Shown here in pieces: positions 55,431 through 64,000 of a DNA stretch of 64,000 nucleotides. The position numbers and the translations under genes are program-made. The stretch lies in the NCBI RefSeq assembly GCF_022808675.1, contig NZ_JAKZKV010000007.1, positions 62,001 to 126,000 on the forward strand, read 5' to 3'. This DNA comes from Parabacteroides sp. FAFU027 (GTDB taxonomy: Bacteria > Bacteroidota > Bacteroidia > Bacteroidales > UBA7332). The notes beneath the pieces were generated by a model. It searched no databases and was not told the DNA's origin. It worked only from the letters and a program-made list of their open reading frames with translations. Every line of letters starts with the position of its first letter. Position 1 is the first letter of the stretch.

Positions 55431-56186
55431 TCAATTCACGCTTCCCTTAGCTTCTTCTGTCGCTTTGTCTTTCACGCCCTGGCTACGTGCCAGCTGATTG
55501 GCATAATAACTGCGGGCTTCATTGATCAACTCCAGCACTTTGACAAATTCCGGGGTATCCAGTGCATTGTCCATCGACACGATGTATTGCGTCGTCTCGT
55601 TATAGAGGGAGTATAACTCCTTGCGCAGCAGCTTGGCATTGTATGACACCGTGGCGGCTTCCACTACCAGTCGATTGCCAAACAATGACTTGAATGCCTC
55701 ATTGGTCTCTTTCACACGGGTCACGTAACGGCCCATGCCCAACAATTCGACTTTCGCCTTGTACGCGTCACTCTCCAACGCTTCAACCATTTTATCCAAT
55801 CCCAGACTCTCAGCCTCATACTTCTCTTCCGTAATTCCTTTGTAGGTATTCATCAGGATAGAGAGACTGTGTGCTGCCTCCACTTCAGCCGCATCATCCG
55901 ATTTGGAATGCAGGCTGATGGCCGATATGATAACCGATACTGACTTATCACGGCTACCATCGGCTGCTGCGATTTTAGCTGACTCTTCATTGACTTGCAC
56001 CTGTAACAGTGCTTTTTCATAAGTTGCCTCACTGGCGTTTAAGCGGGTGAGGTAATCTTTTAACGGCTCGTTGGTAATCAGAGCCGGATCGAGCGTTGCG
56101 ATATCGCTCAGGTGCCGTCTGATAAGCTGCCCGGCATCGAGGTTAGGCAGACCCGCCAAGCGGAGTGGTTCTAGTTGATACTTCAT
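55431..56186 (-). CDS. DUF6261-like helical protein
   Basis: 251 residues, soluble, entirely helical. It opens MKYQLEPLRLAGLPNLDAGQ and contains the helical segment GMGRYVTRVKETNEAFKSLF, features I associate with the Bacteroidota DUF6261 group. Members are often found near mobile or repeat-rich regions, but function is unknown. About 310 bp upstream (after its start, reading right) lies the 41-bp palindrome array. Base composition is closer to core genes than that of the flanking membrane-protein and NTPase genes. Confidence 0.7.
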   Translation of the reverse strand: MKYQLEPLRLAGLPNLDAGQLIRRHLSDIATLDPALITNEPLKDYLTRLNASEATYEKALLQVQVNEESAKIAAADGSRDKSVSVIISAISLHSKSDDAAEVEAAHSLSILMNTYKGITEEKYEAESLGLDKMVEALESDAYKAKVELLGMGRYVTRVKETNEAFKSLFGNRLVVEAATVSYNAKLLRKELYSLYNETTQYIVSMDNALDTPEFVKVLELINEARSYYANQLARSQGVKDKATEEAKGSVN

Positions 56187-56843
56187 AAAGAAAAGTTTTA
56201 ATGTGGTAAAATACGTGGCTCAATTTGGGAATTTTATTTGAAACATTAAACACACAAAGGGGAATAATTTAACCACAAATTAAACATTTAGAATCACTCC
56301 AAACAACAATCAACCTCAATATAACAGTACATAAGACCCCATTTACAGACTTAAACGACAGTGCGGGAATCCTTGCATAATGCCTCCACAAAGAGATTCC
56401 TGCTTTTTAGCAAGAGAATGCTTCATTGGATGTACTCTCTGTCTCAACCAGACTCTTTCGCACGTTTTTTCGTAATGAAAAATCAGGAATAATTGCCGGA
56501 AACTCAGTTTCCAATCAGGACTGAGGTCAGTTTGACCTGGAAACTCAGTTTCCAACAAGAACCAGGCTCAGTTCTACCTGGAAACTGAGTTTCTAACGAG
56601 AACGGAGCTCGGTTCTGCCCGGAAACTCAGTTTCTGATAAGAACCGAGGTCAGTTCTGCCTGGAAACTGAGTTTCTGACAAGAACCGACCTCGGTTGGGG
56701 CTGGAAACTGAGTTTCCAGGGGGTGGTGAGGGGGAGCTGGAAACTGAGTTTCCGGGGAGAATAGCGTAATCCTTTCTGAGGGTTGGAACTTTGGAATCAA
56801 GGACAAATATTTAATTCCTATAATACTCACAAATAAGTCAATG
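56187..56843. other. Gene-free region carrying the 41-bp palindrome array
   Basis: 657 bp between two minus-strand genes. The right two-fifths is the array (56498-56753). Open frames here (56343-56558, 56627-56830) arise from the repeats in different frames and are not called; a 41-bp period cannot keep one reading frame. Confidence 0.55.
56498..56753. repeat. Array of seven 15-bp palindromes at a 41-bp period
   Basis: GGAAACTSAGTTTCC (S = C or G, small variations at the 3' end) begins at 56498, 56539, 56580, 56621, 56662, 56703 and 56739: steps of 41 five times, then 36. The 26-bp spacers are related to each other and themselves carry AGAAC...GTTCT dyads, so this is not a CRISPR array. Confidence 0.9.
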
Positions 56844-58712
56844 TTAAGACTCTATTTTATCATGCAACTCTTTTTGGAACTTTTCAAACAAATAGTAACC
56901 TATTCCTTTTTTCTCCAAGGACTTACTTTTACGATCAATCTTATTTTTAAGTATAGTAAGGAAATCTCTTTCTGCCAGAATTAGTTCTGGTGGAACTTCA
57001 TAGTAACGGCTAAGTAAAAATAGACGAATCTCATATCGCATATGATTGTCAGCATTAAGAAATAATCTATAAAACTTATCTGGGCTGAAATATGACAAAA
57101 TCGGCTTATACAGAATTCTCACTCCAGAAAGTAATATTTGATTGTTAAACAGTTCTTGCTTGAATGCATAAAAATCCGTATAACACAACTCTTCCAATCG
57201 TTTGGCCTCAAGTTTTAATTGTTTTTCTTCAAGCCTTTGATTAATTTCTAAAGCAACAGCCCTTATTCGATGCAGTCTTTCTTTATTTTGCGCTTGATCA
57301 TCAATACTTAAGAATACATTCAAATTTGGCACATATTCATTTTTATATCTCTTTACTCCATTAATTACACGTTTCTCTAGTCTATCTAAATTATATCCTA
57401 TTGGATTACCAAAAGTAGAAGCGAAATAAAAAACAGTAAGATAATCTTTTATATTATACGCACCTAAATCAACATATTTCATTAACTCGATGACTAAATT
57501 CTTATAATCGGCATCTGATATTGAGAAAACCGAAGGGTAACTCAGCATATTAAAGAGCTCATATTGAGGTAATATTTTATCGTCTAAAATATTGTATTTC
57601 TCTTCCAATTCTTTTCTCAGTTTATTAAAAGAGAAAATTTCACCTCCTGTCAGAAAACTATAAACAGAATCATAGAAATGATAATCTAAATCGGAATAAA
57701 ATCTTTGGATAAACATCTCACAATATGTTTTCTCCTTTTCAACTTCTTCGACTTGTTCATTTTGTATTCCATTATACATTATCCTGCCCAAAACCATATG
57801 AATTCCATCTGAATCCAAATCATTTCGTCTTTGATAAGTTATTTTTCCTTCTTTGTATTCAATAGAAATTACAATAGTAAATTTGAGCAAAGCCTCCATT
57901 ATCTCCTTCTCTTTTGATCTAAGAATGTGCTGCTTATCAATATTGATTTCAAATTTAGAGAATATACTTTGAAAATACGAGAGCGCAAAAATGAGTGTTC
58001 TCAGATTGGTAGAATACGGAGAAAAGACTTTAAGAATATAGTCTTTATGGGTTTCCAGAAAAGATTTATATTTTGGAGATCCTTCAAACTTAGCAGAAAT
58101 AATACTGTCATAGATTGCATTCAAATCCTGAACAAACTCAATACAATTACCTATAACTTTTTCTTTTAGAACATGGTATCTCTCGTGATCAATTTTACCT
58201 TCATTTGCTATAATCAGTATCTTCACATTCTCATTCTCTACTAATGAGTTCACAAAACCGATAAACTCTTCAAGTTTTAACGACTCACTAATTCGCTCAA
58301 GATCATCAAAACAAATTACCAGCTCATCAAAACTTATCCATTCCTCTTTTTTTATTTCAATATCAGAAGCTATTTCATAACATCCATCTAATTGCTTCAA
58401 CTTTGAAATCCCCTTAATCAATGATTTAAAAATACTTGCACCTAGCTTTACAGCTTTATTCTTTAGCAAAGGATAAATTGAAAGAAATATTTCTGACTGT
58501 ATCTGTTCTACCGATTTTAAGCCAAACAAAGAAATATGAATGGGCTTATATTTCTTTGTTTGGTTACAATAAACAGATGTATCTGATATTTGACAATGAA
58601 GTGTGTTTTTAAAATAGAATGTCTTTCCTGTTCCCCATTCACCTGTAATCATCAATGCGTGATTGGTGTCAGAGCTGAGATAAAACTTAAGGATATCATC
58701 TAGTTGCTGCAT
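56844..58712 (-). CDS. KAP-type P-loop NTPase, candidate defence protein
   Basis: 622 residues. Walker A GEWGTGKT (24-31), the KAP-typical HISLFGLKSVEQIQSEIF (59-76) and Walker B VICFDDLER (132-140) identify a KAP-like STAND/AAA-type NTPase. The remaining ~450 residues are helical with no recognised effector domain or membrane segment. KAP NTPases occur in phage-defence and membrane-signalling contexts; here the gene is alone, strikingly AT-rich beside repeats, as expected for an acquired gene. A possible promoter has TAAATTTG on the minus strand (58757-58764). Defence is inference from context. Confidence 0.82.
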   Translation of the reverse strand: MQQLDDILKFYLSSDTNHALMITGEWGTGKTFYFKNTLHCQISDTSVYCNQTKKYKPIHISLFGLKSVEQIQSEIFLSIYPLLKNKAVKLGASIFKSLIKGISKLKQLDGCYEIASDIEIKKEEWISFDELVICFDDLERISESLKLEEFIGFVNSLVENENVKILIIANEGKIDHERYHVLKEKVIGNCIEFVQDLNAIYDSIISAKFEGSPKYKSFLETHKDYILKVFSPYSTNLRTLIFALSYFQSIFSKFEINIDKQHILRSKEKEIMEALLKFTIVISIEYKEGKITYQRRNDLDSDGIHMVLGRIMYNGIQNEQVEEVEKEKTYCEMFIQRFYSDLDYHFYDSVYSFLTGGEIFSFNKLRKELEEKYNILDDKILPQYELFNMLSYPSVFSISDADYKNLVIELMKYVDLGAYNIKDYLTVFYFASTFGNPIGYNLDRLEKRVINGVKRYKNEYVPNLNVFLSIDDQAQNKERLHRIRAVALEINQRLEEKQLKLEAKRLEELCYTDFYAFKQELFNNQILLSGVRILYKPILSYFSPDKFYRLFLNADNHMRYEIRLFLLSRYYEVPPELILAERDFLTILKNKIDRKSKSLEKKGIGYYLFEKFQKELHDKIES

Positions 58713-59072
58713 AATAGTTGATTTGGATTAAATCTTGAATACGTGGTTATACTCTCCAAATTTACGATTATTGTTATCAAAAATCAATACTTCCGGAATC
58801 CACACAATCCGAAAAATAAAAAGCCACATCTACCTAACACATTCTACCGCACACAACCATAACAACGGTTTTGAGAATCGATTCCAATAACTAGAAACCT
58901 TTTACTACATTCCGTGCTCATTCATAAAAAGCAAAAGAGCCGCAACTCACGCTGCGGCTCTCACCATCAAAAAACAATAGAACACCACCAAAACGGCTCT
59001 ATTATTCCGTCCACACTTGTAGCCTATAGATAAGTTTGAGTCAATCTATATTCAAACAAGCAATGAGAATCT
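58713..59072. other. Intergenic region with terminator of the 1,188-aa gene
   Basis: 360 bp. AT-rich half next to the NTPase gene (its promoter box at 58757-58764), then the terminator at 58936-58961. Nothing else recognised. Confidence 0.5.
58936..58961 (-). terminator. Terminator of the 1,188-aa secreted protein gene
   Basis: AGAGCCGCA (58936-58944) pairs with TGCGGCTCT (58953-58961), followed on the minus strand by a T-rich tract. Confidence 0.75.
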
Positions 59073-62000
59073 TCATTTTGAAAGAATAATTACTTTTTCA
59101 TGACCGATGATATATATGCCATTATTAAGGCTTTTCAAAGCTTCTGCTTTTGTATACTTTCTCGAACCTATCATCTGACCATAGACATTGTACACAGTCT
59201 GGGGAGTATCTTCAAGGCCATTCACATTTACCGAATTTACGCCATTGATAATACCTGCTCCCGCCAGAAATTTAGCTGTTGCATCCTTAAGCGTCTGTAT
59301 GGCTGTGGCACATTCTGTTATCGTAGTGTAGATCTGCTGTAAAGCCGTTTGAAGATTGTTATACAAATCACCGCTTGTAACGGTCGGATAACGATTCATC
59401 GCCGCCTGTGCGCTGTCCCTGGCCATGCCCCAATAAAAGCTTTCTACACTCTCCACACTCTGGTCGGTCAGGATACGGACATTGTCTAAAAATAATTTGG
59501 GACCGGCTCCCGACCCCCCACTTGAACAGCTCGCACCTACACTTACCTCACACTGAGTAGGTGTTGCAAAATAGGCGCTGGCAGAAGAGGTTATCCATGC
59601 AGATGCCGCGATAGTGGTCGTTGGGTCATAATAGGTCGCAGAGCCGTTACGAAAGCCGTTTAAATTAGCAAGAAGGGTAGTTGCACTGGTGTTGCCGTTA
59701 TACGCATCGTAATTCATTTTGTAATTACCGGCAGGCAATAGCACTTTCTGGGTAAATTGCACTGCATTACCGGAACCCCATCCGGATGATGCACCTAAGC
59801 AGGCTCCGGCACTGCTGCCGCTTTTATCTGTCTTTGGAACTGCTATACTATTGAAAGTTGCCGATGATCCCAAAGCGTAGGTTGCTGTAAATGTTGAATT
59901 GGATGAAACGATACTGCGGTTGGTCCAGTCGGTCACATTGTAGGCATACGCGCTGGTCCAGCCCGCTCCGGTCCACATGTTTACCGCACTTGTATTTAAT
60001 GTTCCCGCCACGTTGTAGGTTACCGGTGATGCATCGAAGCTGGCATTTTTCAGCGCAAGAACGGTGATGTCATTGCTGGGAGTCTGCGGTACCGGTGCAT
60101 TCGAAGCTAGCAATTCTCCATTTTTAGCGGTTACTACGACGCGGCTATTAGCCGGAACATCAATGTTACCAGTGATTTTACCCTGACCCGTGATAATCAT
60201 TACCCCGATCGTTTTTGGTGAAGCTGTTGTATTAATCAGCAATGCACTGATTGAATCTGCAGTTTGCTGAGCGGTGATGTCACCCGATGTAACAAACACC
60301 CTTAGAGCATTACCTACACTTCTGGATGTTGCGAGGCTAAAATGAGCAGTTGACTTTCCTCCTGAAATATCGGTCGGAACAGAGAATACCGGCGCACCTT
60401 CGGATAATCTGATTGGTTTCATATCAGCCGTTGTAGCACCGACAAAGTTACTGACCAACATATATCGTACACTGTCCGGATCTGTTGCAATAACCCCGTT
60501 CCATCCTGTCGGAAGTGAATCTTTCAGCACAATAGTGTTAGCTGCCAGTTCTTTGGTTTTATCGGCGCTAACTCCGCTGTAATAAATCAATTGACGACGA
60601 TCAACGACATCTCCACTAGCCACTGTTCTACTGGCGGCACTATACAACGGATAAAAATTTGTAGTATTGATAGAGTTATTTGCAGCCCTGTCACCAAAAG
60701 CCATGCTGCTATTTCCGGGTGTTACAATACCGATCTGGTTGTCAATGTTTGCCCATGAAGTGGCAAAAGGAACTGTCGTTGCACCATCTGTTTGATAGCG
60801 TCCGTTCTGATGATAGATTGTTCGTTTCACTTTGGTCAGGTCATCCGTACTGATTGCAAGCAATCCACCTCTGGCTCCGGTAATCGTTACCGCACTGTTG
60901 GCTTTTACATAATCCAGATAGATCAACGCATTCCCCGGAGTAGAATAAAGAGCGAAGTTATTGGTCAATGAAACATCGTTGGTATTAATTACGCCGTTCA
61001 TGGTGTAGCTGTTGCCTTGGAGATTGTAAATGCCGCTTGTTACAGGTGCTGCATTGGTCGCTTTTCCACTCACGGTGTACCAACCCAGGATATTACCGGT
61101 GTTATTGGCTTTGTACGGAACCACGATTTTATTTTTGTCCGGACAATTCTGAGTAAAATATCCGGTGTAGCTACTGATACCGCTGCTCCAGGAAAAACAG
61201 GTAAAACGATCTTTTGTATTGGCTCTTACGATATTTTGTGAAGTAAACACTTCAGCTGCGTCATGATTCTTTCTGAAGTCAGTCCAGTTCGTTGGAGTTA
61301 CATCAGCAGTGGATGCCATTTCGTGCATCAGCCAGCTCATCATTACACGGTGAGCCTGAACCCCCATACGACGTGCGCCTACATCTGCACGCAACAACCA
61401 GCTGCCATCGGTAGTTGTTCCTTGTCTGGCTTTGATATTTTTATACGCCACATTTTCCAGCATCAACGCATTCGGGTCTTTCAGGAAACAGGCTATCGTT
61501 GAATATGAAGTTATCTGGTCATACAGGAACAAACTCCAGTCATTGCCGTTTGGCATAGCCAACTCACCATCAGCAAGGGCAAGTTTGTTGAGCACTTTAT
61601 CCATTACATTCTGGTTGTTGTGCATCAGGGCATTTGTTTTCCATTTCTCAGTACCTGCAATTCCGTTCTGGAACATTTTCAGGGCTAATGCACTTTCACC
61701 CAACTCCTGCATCACCACATTCTGGTAAGAGGTATGGAAATAGTTGTGATTCTGAAGTGTGTAATCGTCATAAAGGTTTTTTCCTAAATAGAGATCTTTC
61801 ACAGTCTTCGTATTGTACTCCGGATCGATAACGGTCACATCTGAGACATCAGTAAACTGAGAATAACAGTTAATGGCAAATGCTCGCAAACGATCATACC
61901 ACTGCGAAGCCAAAGCATCATTCGGATATAAGCCCAAAGCACAAGCCAGAATATTGGTTTCCCAACCATTCTCTTCTGCTTTTGTATCACCGGAGAAACC

Positions 62001-62639
62001 GGTAGGGATAGTGCGGGTCAACTCATAGTTACATTCTGATTTTACCAGATTATACACATATTGTTTCTGTGCAGCTGTCAGCTGATCGTATTGAAAAAAG
62101 GCAGAATAGGCAACCGACATGGACCATAATGAACTTTCCCAGACGTAATCGGAAGTGCTGGTAGATCCCCAGTAATCACCGGCCGCACAGGTTTTCAATT
62201 TATTGGCCTTATGGGTAGAATAAGCAAATATCAAACTCTTTCTTGCCATATTATTCACATCGTCCCAGGTTACACCGGTGGGCAGTGTCACTTTATCTTT
62301 TCCGTATTTGTACAAAAATGCACAGATCATGGAAAGATCAGCATTAGGTCTTACACCTTGCTCATTACTTCCCGCACTATTTTCACCTTTAAAATAACCG
62401 CAAGCTTCTCCTGCACTATTAGTTGCAGCGGCATCTATATAATCGTTTTTCACATAAGTCATGAAGTTGGCCAGCATTTGCAGCAGGTCTCCTTTCATGT
62501 TCGTTTCGCTGACAAAGCTGGAATTAATAACGCCTTCTGTTGGCGACGATACCTGATCTTCGGTACCCCCTACAATCGTTTGTGCATTTGCCGCCAGAAC
62601 GACAAAAGCCATCACAAAAAGTAACTTTAGTTTTCTCAT
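59073..62639 (-). CDS. Very large secreted protein, probable carbohydrate-active enzyme of unknown family
   Basis: 1,188 residues. A signal peptide ends near ANAQ (about 20). Residues ~40-460 are helical with regularly spaced Trp-rich motifs (YVWESSLWSMSVAYSAFFQY, ENGWETNILACALGLYP, NHNYFHTSYQNVVMQELGE, MPNGNDWSLFLYDQITSYS), the look of an (alpha/alpha) toroid as in polysaccharide lyases and some hydrolases. Residues ~470-830 are beta-rich. About 860-1035 form a jelly-roll, carbohydrate-binding-like domain (NASFDASPVTYNV ... PKLFLDNVRI). The end NNGIYIIGHEKVIILSK resembles a shortened type IX sorting tail. No catalytic residues can be assigned, and no PUL genes are adjacent. Confidence 0.8.
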   Translation of the reverse strand: MRKLKLLFVMAFVVLAANAQTIVGGTEDQVSSPTEGVINSSFVSETNMKGDLLQMLANFMTYVKNDYIDAAATNSAGEACGYFKGENSAGSNEQGVRPNADLSMICAFLYKYGKDKVTLPTGVTWDDVNNMARKSLIFAYSTHKANKLKTCAAGDYWGSTSTSDYVWESSLWSMSVAYSAFFQYDQLTAAQKQYVYNLVKSECNYELTRTIPTGFSGDTKAEENGWETNILACALGLYPNDALASQWYDRLRAFAINCYSQFTDVSDVTVIDPEYNTKTVKDLYLGKNLYDDYTLQNHNYFHTSYQNVVMQELGESALALKMFQNGIAGTEKWKTNALMHNNQNVMDKVLNKLALADGELAMPNGNDWSLFLYDQITSYSTIACFLKDPNALMLENVAYKNIKARQGTTTDGSWLLRADVGARRMGVQAHRVMMSWLMHEMASTADVTPTNWTDFRKNHDAAEVFTSQNIVRANTKDRFTCFSWSSGISSYTGYFTQNCPDKNKIVVPYKANNTGNILGWYTVSGKATNAAPVTSGIYNLQGNSYTMNGVINTNDVSLTNNFALYSTPGNALIYLDYVKANSAVTITGARGGLLAISTDDLTKVKRTIYHQNGRYQTDGATTVPFATSWANIDNQIGIVTPGNSSMAFGDRAANNSINTTNFYPLYSAASRTVASGDVVDRRQLIYYSGVSADKTKELAANTIVLKDSLPTGWNGVIATDPDSVRYMLVSNFVGATTADMKPIRLSEGAPVFSVPTDISGGKSTAHFSLATSRSVGNALRVFVTSGDITAQQTADSISALLINTTASPKTIGVMIITGQGKITGNIDVPANSRVVVTAKNGELLASNAPVPQTPSNDITVLALKNASFDASPVTYNVAGTLNTSAVNMWTGAGWTSAYAYNVTDWTNRSIVSSNSTFTATYALGSSATFNSIAVPKTDKSGSSAGACLGASSGWGSGNAVQFTQKVLLPAGNYKMNYDAYNGNTSATTLLANLNGFRNGSATYYDPTTTIAASAWITSSASAYFATPTQCEVSVGASCSSGGSGAGPKLFLDNVRILTDQSVESVESFYWGMARDSAQAAMNRYPTVTSGDLYNNLQTALQQIYTTITECATAIQTLKDATAKFLAGAGIINGVNSVNVNGLEDTPQTVYNVYGQMIGSRKYTKAEALKSLNNGIYIIGHEKVIILSK

Positions 62640-62920
62640 AGATTTATTTTACAGGGTTTTATTTCAAAAGGGATGAATTTCTCTTTAGAGGGAATGGATA
62701 ATAGCATTTCTGTTTTTATCAATGAATTACATGGTAATAAGGTTATAGCTAAAATAAACTCCCCCAATTTAGGATAGTACAAAAATAAGTTCTACCGAAA
62801 GGAAACGTGTCTAAAAATCATTCAAATAGGTGATGATTAAAATCAGGTCAAAAAAAAGAGAGCATCCTTTGCAGAATGCTCTCTATATAGTAGAAAATAA
62901 ATTCAGTTAAGCCGGGCTGA
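62640..62920. other. Region between secDF and the large secreted protein gene
   Basis: 281 bp. A -7-like TATTTTTG (minus, 62780-62787) may start the 1,188-aa gene, leaving a ~135-nt leader. The rest is the secDF terminator. Confidence 0.45.
62857..62884 (-). terminator. Terminator of secDF
   Basis: AGAGAGCAT (62857-62865) pairs with ATGCTCTCT (62876-62884), followed on the minus strand by a long T run. Confidence 0.88.
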
Positions 62921-64000
62921 TTAAGCGCCTTCTACTTCCTGTTTTTTATGTTTACGTTTCATCATTTCGTAAGCCACCGGCATCGCAATGAAGAATGTAG
63001 AATATGTACCGATTACCACCCCGATAAACATCGCAAAGGTAAAGCTTCGGATGGTATCACCACCAAGGATGAAGATACAAAGCAATACGATCGACGTACA
63101 TAATGAAGTACTCATGGTACGAGACAGAGTCGAGTTCAATGAGTCATCCATCAGTCGTTTCAGGTCACGTTTCGGATAGTTGTGCATAATCTCACGGATA
63201 CGGTCAAAGATGATCACCGTGTCATTTACAGAATAACCGATTACGGTCAACACCGCAGCGATAAACGACTGGTCCACATCCATAGAGAACGGTACAATCT
63301 TATAGAAGAACGAGTACACACCGACAATAATTAATGTATCGTGAAGCAATGATGCAATCGTACCCACACTAAATGCCATATCACGGAAACGGACAAAGAT
63401 ATAAATACCCATTGCAATCACCGCAAAGAATACTGCCCAGATCGCTCCCTGAAGAATATCCTTAGCAATTGCAGGACCTACCTTTTGAGAACTTACGATA
63501 TTATTAGAAACAAATTGCTCCATTGTCGTTCCGGCTGGCAATAAAGGTTTGAGTCCCTGATAGAACTTCTGGTTAATCTCTGTGTCAATTGCAGGATCAT
63601 TCTCTGCTATACGGTAGTTGGTTGTTACACGTATCTGGTTGCTTGAACCAATCGTGATAGCTCCAACAGCGTAATCACCAAAGAAAGGTTTCAGATCGTC
63701 TGTGATTTTAGCAGTTTCTACCGGTTTATCAAAACGAATAATATAGTTACGACCACCTGTAAAGTCAATACCCGGTTTCAATCCATTGAAAACGAATGAA
63801 GCCACAATAACTAATCCAAGGATAGCTGAAGCCATATAACCTTTCTTACGAACTGCAACCCATTTGTAAGTCGGATTTACAAAGATATTTTTGAAAGCCT
63901 TGGTTGTAAAGGTCAGGTCATTGAATTTACCTTTAGCAAATGCACTTTCGTACATCAAACGAGTCAGGAACACAGAGGTAAAGAATGAACAGACGATACC
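62921..64000 (-). CDS. secDF: SecDF protein-export membrane protein, C-terminal (SecF) part, cut by right edge
   Basis: The frame is open to the right edge, giving 359 residues of the C-terminal part. The apparent start at 63973 is an internal GTG; the upstream residues GIVCSFFTSVFLTRLMY are the last SecD helix, so SecD and SecF are fused, as is usual in Bacteroidota. The SecF part has the periplasmic P1-like domain after GIDFTGGRNYIIRF and the conserved membrane block DQSFIAAVLTVIGYSVNDTV followed by IIFDRIRE. SecDF uses the proton gradient to pull preproteins out of the Sec channel. Confidence 0.96.
   Translation of the reverse strand, partial: GIVCSFFTSVFLTRLMYESAFAKGKFNDLTFTTKAFKNIFVNPTYKWVAVRKKGYMASAILGLVIVASFVFNGLKPGIDFTGGRNYIIRFDKPVETAKITDDLKPFFGDYAVGAITIGSSNQIRVTTNYRIAENDPAIDTEINQKFYQGLKPLLPAGTTMEQFVSNNIVSSQKVGPAIAKDILQGAIWAVFFAVIAMGIYIFVRFRDMAFSVGTIASLLHDTLIIVGVYSFFYKIVPFSMDVDQSFIAAVLTVIGYSVNDTVIIFDRIREIMHNYPKRDLKRLMDDSLNSTLSRTMSTSLCTSIVLLCIFILGGDTIRSFTFAMFIGVVIGTYSTFFIAMPVAYEMMKRKHKKQEVEGA

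Noticed and set aside
56343-56558. 71-residue minus-strand open frame at the array edge
   Set aside because: It runs into the palindrome array, has no start context and changes frame from unit to unit.
56498-56753. CRISPR array
   Set aside because: The repeats are only 15 bp and palindromic, the 26-bp spacers are homologous to each other, and no cas gene is present.

Overview
The window reads as a chromosomal segment of a Bacteroidota organism, most likely order Bacteroidales (this placement is inference). The signs are SusC/SusD proteins, a one-piece hybrid two-component regulator, a C-terminal type IX secretion sorting domain, a fused SecDF, the long class II ketol-acid reductoisomerase, and many promoters of the Bacteroidota form (-33 TTTG or TTG, about 19 bp, -7 TAnnTTTG).

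Layout. 1-2.3 kb: 5' part of sbcD (minus strand, cut by the left edge), then a DEAD-box RNA helicase/cold-shock protein pair. 2.9-5.5 kb: ilvC and an AraC regulator. 5.8-17.7 kb: an accessory stretch rich in orphan genes, interspersed repeats and gene remnants. It holds an unknown protein preceded by helically phased octamers, two orphan genes bracketed by copies of a ~220-bp repeat element, a modular GH43 glycosidase, an ICL/PEP-mutase-family enzyme, an oversized signal peptidase I, a small acetyltransferase and a YkgJ-type cysteine-cluster protein. 17.7-24.1 kb: an EamA transporter, then the branched-chain amino acid operon ilvD-ilvB-ilvN-acyl-ACP thioesterase. That operon is preceded by a readable attenuator: promoter, an Ile/Val/Leu-rich leader peptide, an antiterminator strand overlapping its stop codon, and a terminator. 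ilvC lies about 15 kb away on the other strand.

24.2-27.4 kb: an HU/SPOR-type envelope protein, pheS and lgt. 27.5-33.2 kb: a four-gene SusC/SusD/lipoprotein uptake operon without local enzymes or regulator. 33.4-45.1 kb: mostly housekeeping genes (YjjG nucleotidase, coiled-coil lipoprotein, rsmI, PBP4-type dacB, PerM-like protein, tRNA-Lys x2 and tRNA-Asp, an NPD/FabK-like flavoprotein, a LemA/TPM/TPM operon, DUF47-pit phosphate transport). 45.4-54.1 kb: a 42-bp tandem repeat and a small glycan-degradation locus (double-domain GH43 plus DUF2264 enzyme) divergent from a 1,358-aa hybrid two-component sensor. 54.3-58.7 kb: an AT-rich accessory pocket with two small membrane proteins bracketed by 42-bp repeats, a DUF6261-like gene, a seven-unit array of 15-bp palindromes at a 41-bp period, and a KAP-type P-loop NTPase. 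59-64 kb: a 1,188-aa secreted protein of unknown activity and secDF, cut by the right edge.

The best-supported system-level observation is the ilv attenuator, whose alternative pairings can be read base by base. The most unusual uncharacterised structures are the 41-bp palindrome array beside the KAP NTPase, the repeat-gene-repeat-gene-repeat cassette at 7.1-9.5 kb, and the 11-bp-phased octamers at 6.74-6.82 kb. No database search was possible, so family names rest on recognised motifs.
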